From positions 248,001 through 312,000 of the forward strand of contig JAJPHN010000029.1 in the NCBI GenBank assembly GCA_021325235.1: DNA of 64,000 nucleotides, read 5' to 3'. The translations under genes were made by a program, and so were the position numbers. This DNA comes from Terriglobia bacterium (GTDB taxonomy: Bacteria; Acidobacteriota; Terriglobia; Bryobacterales; Bryobacteraceae). Numbering within the stretch: position 1 is the stretch's first letter; every line of letters starts with the position of its first letter. Below are positions 17,717 through 24,280 of this stretch, in pieces. The notes below the pieces were generated by a model. The model was not told the DNA's origin, searched no databases, and saw only the letters and a program-made list of their open reading frames with translations.

Positions 17717-17962
17717 TTATCCTCCGTTGCGTTTGCCGAGTGTGGTTAGAATTTGTTTCATCAGCTTCAACATTTCAATGCCGATCACCGGGGGAGTCTC
17801 GAAGGCGAAGGCCACCAAGTAGGAGCCCGAGGTACGGCGATGCACCTTTTTGCGAACGCCGAGAAGAAAGGAACCGGGTGTCTCCTGCGCGAGCTCTCTC
17901 AGCTCGTGAATCGGCTCCCCGAGGTCCCGATCCTCATCGTCGAGATGCTGTTCCCCATTCAT
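17717..17962 (-). CDS. Small protein encoded downstream of an ECF sigma factor
   Basis: 81 aa, acidic N-terminus then a basic segment (LLGVRKKVHRRTSGSYLVAF, ~33-52) and a hydrophobic C-terminus. ATG overlaps the sigma factor stop by 4 bp (ATGA), so the two are translationally coupled. Position suggests a sigma regulator or partner. I recall similar short proteins with an R-x-I-x-R-R-like centre behind ECF factors of acidobacteria, but no function is established. No zinc-binding anti-sigma motif is present. Confidence 0.7.
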   Translation of the reverse strand: MNGEQHLDDEDRDLGEPIHELRELAQETPGSFLLGVRKKVHRRTSGSYLVAFAFETPPVIGIEMLKLMKQILTTLGKRNGG

Positions 17963-18570
17963 CTGCTGCCTGCCAGGACGCTTGCGCCTGACCTGCGAAC
18001 GGCTGCGGTATAACGCCTGCGAAATTCTTCGCGTGCACGCTTGATGCGCATCTTCACCGCGGAGAGTCCAAGTCCCAGTTCTTCGGCGATCTGCTCATAG
18101 GAAAGCTCATCCATATCGCGCATGATCAAGGGCAAACGCAGCGAGGAGGGCAGCCCTTCGAGCGTGCGCGCAATCCGCTCGCGATCGCTTTCCGCTTCAT
18201 ACTGCTCATCGGCCGCCTGTTCATCGGAGACGACTTCCTCTTCGAGCGGCACCCGCGCGGTGGCTTCCTGTTTTTTCAAAAAGTTCAAGCAATGATGCAC
18301 CTTGATGCGCTGTAGCCAGTGGCGAAACGAGGAGCGTCCTTCGAATCCGCGCAGGCCGAAATACGCCTTCACAAAAACCTCCTGAGCGAGATCTTCGGCG
18401 CTCGCCGGGTCGCGCGTCATGAACCGGCAATCGGCCAAAATGCGCCGCTGATGGCGTCCGACGAGAGCTTCAAAGGCGCGCAAATCGCCCTCGCCAGCAG
18501 CCTGCGCGGACTCTAAAAGATCCTCGTCACTGGCTTCGCTGTCTGCCGGTATCGGCTCCGATTTAGACAC
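17959..18570 (-). CDS. ECF-family RNA polymerase sigma factor
   Basis: 203 aa sigma-70 family protein. Region 2 at about 33-100 (DPASAEDLAQEVFVKAYFGL; FRHWLQRIKVHHCLNFLKK) and region 4 at about 135-185 (LPSSLRLPLIMRDMDELSYE, then the helix-turn-helix IAEELGLGLSAVKMRIKRAR). Directs RNA polymerase to a specific promoter set. GTG start with a close GGAGG. It heads an apparent operon with the 81-aa protein and an MscS-like channel and is divergent from a DUF481 outer membrane protein, which points to an envelope or osmotic stress response (inference). Confidence 0.93.
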   Translation of the reverse strand: MSKSEPIPADSEASDEDLLESAQAAGEGDLRAFEALVGRHQRRILADCRFMTRDPASAEDLAQEVFVKAYFGLRGFEGRSSFRHWLQRIKVHHCLNFLKKQEATARVPLEEEVVSDEQAADEQYEAESDRERIARTLEGLPSSLRLPLIMRDMDELSYEQIAEELGLGLSAVKMRIKRAREEFRRRYTAAVRRSGASVLAGSR

Positions 18571-18674
18571 TCCTCCATACCATAGCTGACAACCTCCGGC
18601 GGCTAATAGTCACAAGAGTTTTCTGCAAAGTTATGTGACTTTGGCCGGTACGCACCTGTCTGCTTGAACGTGAG

Positions 18675-18740
18675 GCAGTTCCAGCATCGTTGGCTGCGCT
18701 GGGCGGAGGCAGCAAGCCGGCCAACGCGCCCTGGAACTGC
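18675..18740 (+). repeat. 10-bp inverted repeat in the leader of the DUF481 gene
   Basis: GCAGTTCCAG at 18675-18684 and its exact complement CTGGAACTGC at 18731-18740, 46-nt loop, ending 18 bp before the ATG. Could fold in the mRNA or be a protein site. A second perfect 7-bp repeat, AGTCACA (18608-18614) and TGTGACT (18634-18640), lies further upstream between the divergent genes. Confidence 0.4.
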
Positions 18741-18758
18741 TCTCCATCGAGAACAAAC

Positions 18759-19877
18759 ATGCAAACAAAACCTGTAACTTCCTTGCTCTGTTTAGCCATC
18801 GCAGCCGCCTGCCAGCTTCTGGGGCAGGCAGCCGCTAAACCCGGAACCGACGTCCTCGTCCTCGCCAACGGCGAAAAGCTGATCGGGCATCTCGAACGCG
18901 CCACGGACACCTCGGTTGTCTTTAAGAGCGATACTGCCGGTGAAGTCACCGTGAAATGGAGTGCGGTCGCTGAGCTTCACTCATCTGACAAATTCGCCGC
19001 CATCCCCAAAGGCGTGAAGCTGCGCCATAAAGAGGACACGGCTGCGATTCCGCAAGGTCCGGTATCGGCAACCGCGGAGAATCTCGAAATCCAGACACCG
19101 CCGCAACCCAAGACCACACCGACCACGGATATCGGCAACGTAGTCGACGAAGCCTCCTTTGAACATGCCTTCGAGCACGTCAGCCTATGGCAGGGCTGGA
19201 AAGGCGGCGCCACGGCCGGAATTGCGCTGACCGAGGCCACGCAGAAGAGCCGCAATATCACCGCCGGAATCAATCTGGTGCGCTCAGTGCCGGACGCAAC
19301 CTGGCTCGATACACGCAGCCGCACCATTTTCGGTTTCAACGAAGCGTACGGCAAAGTCTCGCAACCGGGCTATGCCGATGTGAAGACATCTCTGTACCAT
19401 CTCGGACTCGAACAGGACTGGTTTCTTAACCCCAGGCTGTACGGCTTTGTCCATGCCGGCCTCGACCACAATTTTTCCCAGGGACTCCGGTTGCAGCAAG
19501 TCTACGGCGGCGGTCTTGGCTTCGTTGTTTTCAAGAAGACCAGCCAGGAGCTGGACTTCAAGGCCAGCCTCGACTACATCAACCAGCGCTTCTACGCGCC
19601 CGGCTCAACCAATTCGCTCATTGGCTCGGTATTCAGCGAGAGCTATACGCGTACCTTTGCACACGGCATTCTGTTCAACGAGGCGGCGGGGCTGACGCAG
19701 CCCTGGAATGTGACCAGCGCATACTCCGCCTTCGCCAGCGCAGCGCTTACGTTTCCGGTCTATCATCGCCTCGGCCTGACGCTGGGGGCGCTGGATAACT
19801 TCCTCAACAATCCGCCTCCGGGGTTCCGGAAGAATTCTTTTCAGTTCACGGCCGGCGCGACCTATTCGTTCCAGTAA
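18759..19877 (+). CDS. DUF481 outer membrane protein (YdiY-like)
   Basis: 372 aa from ATG 18759, chosen because it gives a proper signal peptide (VTSLLCLAIAAACQLLGQAAA). Residues 28-90 form a small exported domain (LANGEKLIGHLERATDTSVV) common in front of DUF481. Residues 145-372 are the DUF481 barrel with alternating strands and aromatic residues, ending in TAGATYSFQ, the usual outer membrane end pattern. Family members such as E. coli YdiY are called salt-induced outer membrane proteins. Divergent from the ECF sigma operon with a 188-bp shared control region. Confidence 0.85.
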   Translation: MQTKPVTSLLCLAIAAACQLLGQAAAKPGTDVLVLANGEKLIGHLERATDTSVVFKSDTAGEVTVKWSAVAELHSSDKFAAIPKGVKLRHKEDTAAIPQGPVSATAENLEIQTPPQPKTTPTTDIGNVVDEASFEHAFEHVSLWQGWKGGATAGIALTEATQKSRNITAGINLVRSVPDATWLDTRSRTIFGFNEAYGKVSQPGYADVKTSLYHLGLEQDWFLNPRLYGFVHAGLDHNFSQGLRLQQVYGGGLGFVVFKKTSQELDFKASLDYINQRFYAPGSTNSLIGSVFSESYTRTFAHGILFNEAAGLTQPWNVTSAYSAFASAALTFPVYHRLGLTLGALDNFLNNPPPGFRKNSFQFTAGATYSFQ

Positions 19878-19909
19878 CTCACATTTCTCTAGTTCAGAAA
19901 AGGATAACC

Positions 19910-20320
19910 ATGAAAGGATTCAAACAATTTCTCTTACGCGGTAATGTGCTCGATCTGGCGGTGGCGGTGGTGATGGGGGCGGCTTTTGGAGCGGTGGTCA
20001 CGGCGCTCGTAAAGGATCTGCTTACGCCCATCATCGCGGCAACTGTCGGGAAGCCGGATTTCTCCAACATCGCCTTCGAGGTCAACAGCAGTAAATTCCT
20101 GATCGGCGATTTCATCAATGCCCTGATCTCATTTGTGCTCATCGGGGCGGCGGTTTATTTCTTCGTGGTGCTTCCTTTTAACGCACTGCTGGCGCGCATG
20201 AAGAGAGGTGAAGCTCCGCCCGACCCGACGACGAAGAAATGCCCAGAGTGTCTGAGCGACGTGAATATCGCTGCCCGTCGGTGCGCCTTCTGCACCTCGG
20301 ACTTGCGCGCGATTCGATAG
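19910..20320 (+). CDS. mscL: Large-conductance mechanosensitive channel MscL with C-terminal zinc ribbon
   Basis: 136 aa. Residues 1-100 match MscL: MKGFKQFLLRGNVLDLAVAV (~1-20), TM1 through GAAFGAVVTALVKDLLTPII and TM2 LISFVLIGAAVYFFVVLPFN (~75-94). It opens under membrane tension and lets solutes escape. The last ~35 residues replace the usual cytoplasmic helix bundle with a CPEC-x12-CAFC zinc-ribbon-like motif. AAAAGGA ribosome site 7 bp before ATG. It lies downstream of the DUF481 gene in the same direction and near an MscS-like gene. Confidence 0.95.
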   Translation: MKGFKQFLLRGNVLDLAVAVVMGAAFGAVVTALVKDLLTPIIAATVGKPDFSNIAFEVNSSKFLIGDFINALISFVLIGAAVYFFVVLPFNALLARMKRGEAPPDPTTKKCPECLSDVNIAARRCAFCTSDLRAIR

Positions 20321-20331
20321 CGCCGATTGCG

Positions 20332-20931
20332 TCAGGCCCGCGCGCCGGCACGAACCACCGGCGCGCGCCGGAACAATTTCCGCATCGAGCGTACAATCCA
20401 ATGCAGTAACAAAATCGAAGCCACTACCGCAACGATTACGATCGCGATAAGAACCGCCGGATGCATCGCCATCAGTAGAGATCCGCCCACGGTAAGCGCA
20501 TCGCCCGCCAGGCTCAGCGCAATATTGGAAAAGGGCTCAGGTGACGTATTTGCAGCCAGCCGCGTGGCCGTTTTGGTGCTGTGCGAACTGAGTGCGATTC
20601 CGCCCCCCACGAGGAAGGCAATCACCCGCACCGCCGGGTCCAAATGCGCAAATGCCGTCGCCGCCAGCACCGCCCCGGCTGGCACGCGGATAAAGGTGTG
20701 GACCACATCCCACACCGAATCCACCGCCGGAATCTTGTCCGCTACGAACTGGACCAGGTAGAGCGCGCCGGCCGTAACCAGCACCCAGGTGTGGCTCAAA
20801 TACCCTAAGTCGCCGGGCAAATGGGCGAGCCCAAAGCGCTGGAGTAAGCCGAGCGTCAATACCGTCACGTACAGGTTGATGCCCGACAGCCAAGCCGACC
20901 CCATCGCGAACCCTAAGGTGCCGAGATCCAT
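20332..20931 (-). CDS. DUF4126 family membrane protein
   Basis: 199 aa integral membrane protein with about four to five hydrophobic segments. The pattern GSAWLSGINLYVTVLTLGLL (~11-30), FVADKIPAVDSVWDVVHTFI (~62-81) and GGGIALSSHSTKTATRLAAN (~109-128) is the DUF4126 signature. The C-terminus is basic (RKLFRRAPVVRAGARA). Its biochemical role is unknown. A strong AGGAGG ribosome site precedes the ATG. Convergent with mscL, 11 bp between stops. Confidence 0.85.
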   Translation of the reverse strand: MDLGTLGFAMGSAWLSGINLYVTVLTLGLLQRFGLAHLPGDLGYLSHTWVLVTAGALYLVQFVADKIPAVDSVWDVVHTFIRVPAGAVLAATAFAHLDPAVRVIAFLVGGGIALSSHSTKTATRLAANTSPEPFSNIALSLAGDALTVGGSLLMAMHPAVLIAIVIVAVVASILLLHWIVRSMRKLFRRAPVVRAGARA

Positions 20932-20978
20932 TGTTCCGCCTCCTCCTAAGTACCACAGATTTCACGAAACGTTAATAA

Positions 20979-21040
20979 AGAATCCTAATCATTAAATGAA
21001 AAAGAATTAGACAAATAAATGCAATCAATGTTAGGATTCT
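20979..21040. repeat. AT-rich segment with inverted repeat upstream of the lectin gene
   Basis: AGAATCCTAA at 20979-20988 and TTAGGATTCT at 21031-21040 are exact complements; one bulged base allows four more pairs (CATT/AATG). The 42 bp between them are strongly AT-rich in an otherwise GC-rich window. Lies in the 179-bp gap between DUF4126 and the ricin-lectin gene. Possible operator or transfer scar. Confidence 0.5.
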
Positions 21041-21110
21041 CTGAGTACCCCAGTAAGAACTACCAGGCGGCACGCGCGCCGCTCGAATCTTTACAACTAA
21101 TTACGGGTAC

Positions 21111-22490
21111 TTGGAGCCAACCATTCGACGCACAACAATATTTGCAACGCTTATGCTCGGCACCGCTGTTGCTGCCTGCCCCCAGTCGCCCACGGTCGGC
21201 GGCTGCTCCGTATTTCCAGCCGATAACGTCTGGAATACGCCGATCGATAAGCTGCCCGTAGACAAGAATTCAGCTACTTACGTGAATAACATCGGCGCCG
21301 GGACTCCGCTGCACCCGGACTTTGGCGCGATTTACGGGACGCACCTGACCTACGTCAGCGGCAGTCAGCCGAAGGTGCCCGTCACCTTCGCCTACGCCGG
21401 TGAAAGCGATCCGGGTCCCTACCCGATTCCGGCCAATGTGATCATTGAGACCGGCTCCGATCACCATGCCTTCGTGATCGATACGACCAACTGCATCGAT
21501 TATGAGCTGTTCGGCCTCGTCAAGCAGAGCGACGGCAGCTGGCACGCCGGTTCGGGTGCTATCTTCCCGCTTGATTCCAATCAGCTACGGCCCACCGGCT
21601 GGACCTCGGCCGACGCAGCCGGCCTTCCCATGGTGCCCGGCTTCGTCCGTTACGACGAAATTCTCTCCGGCCACATCGATCACGCCCTCCGCTTCACTGC
21701 GCTCCATACACGCTGGAACGCTTACATCTGGCCTGCGCGCCATTGGGCCTCGCAGATGAGGGGCGCACAATACCCCGTATTCGGCCAGCGCTTTCGGCTA
21801 AAAGCGAATTACGATATCAGCTCTTTCCCGCCTCATGTCCAGGTCATTCTGCAGGCGCTGAAGACCTACGGCATGATCCTCGCCGACAACGGCGGACCCT
21901 GGTATGTCAGCGGCCTTCAGGATGCCCGCTTCAACGACACGGAGCTGAATGCCATGAAACGCGTCATCGGCTCGGATTTCGAAGCCGTCGACGAATCCAG
22001 TCTCATCGAGAACACAAACTCCGCCCAGGTCAAAGGCGCAACTGTACCGAGCAATGTTCCGAGCGGCTGGGTTAGCGTCGTCTCGAAAAACAGCGGCCTT
22101 TGCCTCAGCGTGATCGGCGGTGACTCGGCAAAGAGCGCTGGCGTGGCGCTGGAGCAGGCGACCTGTGTCAACGGCACCCACCAGGAATTCCGATTCATTA
22201 AGGTGAGCGGCGGCTACGAGATCCAGGTGCGCAGCAGCTCTCTGGCACTCGACGTCCGCGGCAAATCTACAGCCAACGGCGCGCTCATCCAGCAATACAC
22301 CTATTACGGAACTTCCAATCAGGTCTGGAATCTGACCAAGACCTCCGATGGCTATTTCGAAATCGTTGCCAATAACAGCGGTAAGTGCGTCGATGTGAAC
22401 GGCATTTCAAAGGCCGATCACGCCGCCATCCATCAATGGACCTGGTGGAACGGCGACAACCAGAAATGGAGTTTCGTACCCGCCGATTGA
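21111..22490 (+). CDS. Secreted protein with C-terminal ricin-type beta-trefoil lectin domain
   Basis: 459 aa. TTG start and signal peptide (TTIFATLMLGTAVAACPQS). Residues 32-310 are an extracellular domain I cannot place; it begins CSVFPADNVWNTPIDKLPVD and includes HALRFTALHTRWNAYIWPAR and GPWYVSGLQDARFND, rich in Trp, His and Asp, suggestive of a hydrolase-like fold. Residues 325-459 form a ricin B lectin: three repeats ending in QxW-type elements (QEFRFI, NQVWNL, NQKWSF), which bind sugars. Probably acts on or binds extracellular polysaccharide. Followed by a strong hairpin terminator. Confidence 0.82.
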   Translation: MEPTIRRTTIFATLMLGTAVAACPQSPTVGGCSVFPADNVWNTPIDKLPVDKNSATYVNNIGAGTPLHPDFGAIYGTHLTYVSGSQPKVPVTFAYAGESDPGPYPIPANVIIETGSDHHAFVIDTTNCIDYELFGLVKQSDGSWHAGSGAIFPLDSNQLRPTGWTSADAAGLPMVPGFVRYDEILSGHIDHALRFTALHTRWNAYIWPARHWASQMRGAQYPVFGQRFRLKANYDISSFPPHVQVILQALKTYGMILADNGGPWYVSGLQDARFNDTELNAMKRVIGSDFEAVDESSLIENTNSAQVKGATVPSNVPSGWVSVVSKNSGLCLSVIGGDSAKSAGVALEQATCVNGTHQEFRFIKVSGGYEIQVRSSSLALDVRGKSTANGALIQQYTYYGTSNQVWNLTKTSDGYFEIVANNSGKCVDVNGISKADHAAIHQWTWWNGDNQKWSFVPAD

Positions 22491-22497
22491 TTTGGCC

Positions 22498-22545
22498 CAG
22501 CGGAGGACAGGCTATCTGCGACCTGTCCTCCGCTGAAGTTTTATC
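22498..22545 (+). terminator. Strong hairpin terminator after the lectin gene
   Basis: Perfect 14-bp stem, CAGCGGAGGACAGG (22498-22511) with CCTGTCCTCCGCTG (22522-22535), 10-nt loop, followed by AAGTTTTA. It begins 8 bp after the TGA. The T run is short but the stem is very stable. Confidence 0.75.
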
Positions 22546-22691
22546 CATTGAAAGGACGTCAGCCGGATCGCGTGCTGGATCCGTTCGGCTGTCGTTTCCA
22601 CACGCAGCGCGTGCATCATTCCAAATCATTGGTAGTTCAAATTGACGAGCTCCGTCCAGAATCACTAAAGTGTTGATGGAGCGTTGTACGG

Positions 22692-23215
22692 ATGAAGCTG
22701 GCCAGGCTTGCAAGAGTCGCATTGCTGTCCATCAGCTGCTGCGCTCTTGCACAAACCCACTCGTCCCAGCAGGCGGCGGCATCTCCTGGATACACAATCT
22801 CCGTTGGTGGCCCGGATACACCCATCAAGCTTGGAACTCGAGCCATAGTAATGGTGACCGTTCAGAACATAAGCCACCAACCTGTCTACTGGAATTCAGA
22901 ACTTGGAACGGACTCCGCGTATCATAATTTTGAATTCCTCTTGACCAGGAACAGCCACGAAGTGAAATCGACATACTTTCACAGAAGAATATCTGGAAAG
23001 CAACGCGAGAGTGATCCAGTCGAAGCTCCGGGTAGCGGTAGTTCTCTCTCTTACTTGCTCATCCGCCGGGTAAAATGTTCGAGGTCCCTATCGATATAAC
23101 CCGCCTCTATAGTATGTCCGAACCGGGCACCTATACGCTGCGCGTATGCCGAAAAGATCCAGTCAGCGCGTCATTAGTATGCTCGAACAATTTGCGATTG
23201 CAATTCGAACAATGA
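22692..23215 (+). pseudogene. Exported hypothetical protein interrupted by a frameshift
   Basis: From ATG 22692 a 135-codon frame encodes a signal peptide (LARVALLSISCCALAQ) and an Ig-like beta-rich domain (AIVMVTVQNISHQPVYWNS), then stops at 23099. The same domain continues in another frame from about 23063: PPGKMFEVPIDITRLYSMSE, PGTYTLRVCRKDP, ending LRLQFEQ at 23215. The two parts together make a plausible ~174-aa protein. A net loss of 2 nt or gain of 1 nt near 23041-23062 would join them; a TC/CT dinucleotide tract lies at 23042-23051. Either a real lesion, a phase-variable tract or a sequencing error. Confidence 0.65.
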
Positions 23216-23252
23216 GGCTAGAGCGGTGAGGACCTGACCCGAGAACACGCTC

Positions 23253-23993
23253 TCAGCCGTTTGTTCCGCCATCGATGGTCAGATTGGCTCCCGTGATGTA
23301 GGCTGCGGCCGGGCTTGCCACGAACGCGACCAGGTCAGCGACTTCATCCACCTTCCCATAGCGCTTCAGTGCGGTGTTCACAACTTGCGACGGCGCCCAG
23401 TCGCCGGATGCGGGATTCAGATCGGTGTCGATCGGGCCCGGTTGAATATTGTTCACCGTAATGTCGCGACTGCCGACTTCGCGCGCAAGGCTTTGCGTGA
23501 ACATCTTCACCGCGCCCTTCGTCGCTGCGTAAGCGGTAAGGCCCGGCGTCAGGTTGCGCTCACCCACGCACGAGCCAATCGAGATGATGCGTCCGCCATC
23601 GGGCATGTGCTTCAGAGCCGCTTGCGTGGCGACCAGCACGCCGCGCACGTTTATGTCGATCATGCGATCGATCTCGTTGAGCGTGGCATTCTCAAATGAA
23701 TTCGGAACCGCGGTGCCGGCATTATTCACCAGCACGTCAATTCTGCCTAACGCTTTCGCCGTCTGCTCAACCGCTGATCGCACCGCCTCCGGATTCGCGG
23801 CATCGGCCTGAACAGCGAGAGCCTTGCGTCCGGTCTTTTCGATCTCTTTGGTCACCTTTGCCGCGGCCTCGGCATCTTTCACATACGTGATGGCGACGTC
23901 GGCGCCCTCGCTCGCCAATCGCTTGGCAATGGCCGCACCGATTCCGCGCGAGCCGCCTGTGACCAGAACGACTTTATCTTTGAGTACTGACAT
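23253..23993 (-). CDS. SDR-family NAD(P)-dependent oxidoreductase
   Basis: 246 aa from ATG 23993, which has GGAGAAGG upstream and gives the usual start VLKDKVVLVTGGSRGIGAAI. Classical short-chain dehydrogenase: TGGSRGIG cofactor loop (~12-19), NNAG (~89-92), catalytic Ser in SIGSCVGE and YAATK (Tyr/Lys pair, ~155-159), C-terminal ITGANLTIDGGTNG. The loop after the second strand (TYVKDAE) lacks an acidic end, favouring NADPH. The branch resembles 3-oxoacyl-ACP reductase-like enzymes of unknown substrate. A 12-bp palindrome lies 30 bp upstream of the start. Confidence 0.92.
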   Translation of the reverse strand: MSVLKDKVVLVTGGSRGIGAAIAKRLASEGADVAITYVKDAEAAAKVTKEIEKTGRKALAVQADAANPEAVRSAVEQTAKALGRIDVLVNNAGTAVPNSFENATLNEIDRMIDINVRGVLVATQAALKHMPDGGRIISIGSCVGERNLTPGLTAYAATKGAVKMFTQSLAREVGSRDITVNNIQPGPIDTDLNPASGDWAPSQVVNTALKRYGKVDEVADLVAFVASPAAAYITGANLTIDGGTNG

Positions 23994-24022
23994 GTTTGCC
24001 CTTCTCCGTCTGATTCGCTGTA

Positions 24023-24034
24023 TGAGTGCACTCA
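24023..24034. promoter_or_regulatory. 12-bp palindrome with a repeated half-site upstream of the SDR gene
   Basis: TGAGTGCACTCA is a perfect palindrome at 24023-24034; the nine bases GTGCACTCA occur again in the same direction at 24055-24063, 29 bp on. Position 30-70 bp upstream of the SDR start fits an operator. No regulator gene is adjacent. Confidence 0.4.
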
Positions 24035-24280
24035 CAGCTCGCGTCTCCGATCGCGTGCACTCAGAGACAGCGAGCGCAGCGGCCGGAGCTGACGATATGA
24101 GCGGAACAGCTTTCTGTTCTCTGATGCAGAGTTGAAGCTCTTCGATGCGCGATTCGCTTTTCGAAGCGGCATCCAGAGATTGCGATCGAGTGTCACGACC
24201 GCAGCGTGGGGCCTCGAACGAGATCCGTTGATTGTATGCTGCTAAACAGTCGACAGTAAAGTAAGAGAAGGAGTTCCCGG

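Noticed and set aside
23216-23258. Possible bidirectional terminator between the frameshifted gene and the SDR
   Set aside because: Stem GGCTAGAGCG / CGCTCTCAGCC needs a bulge, has a 22-nt loop and no T run.
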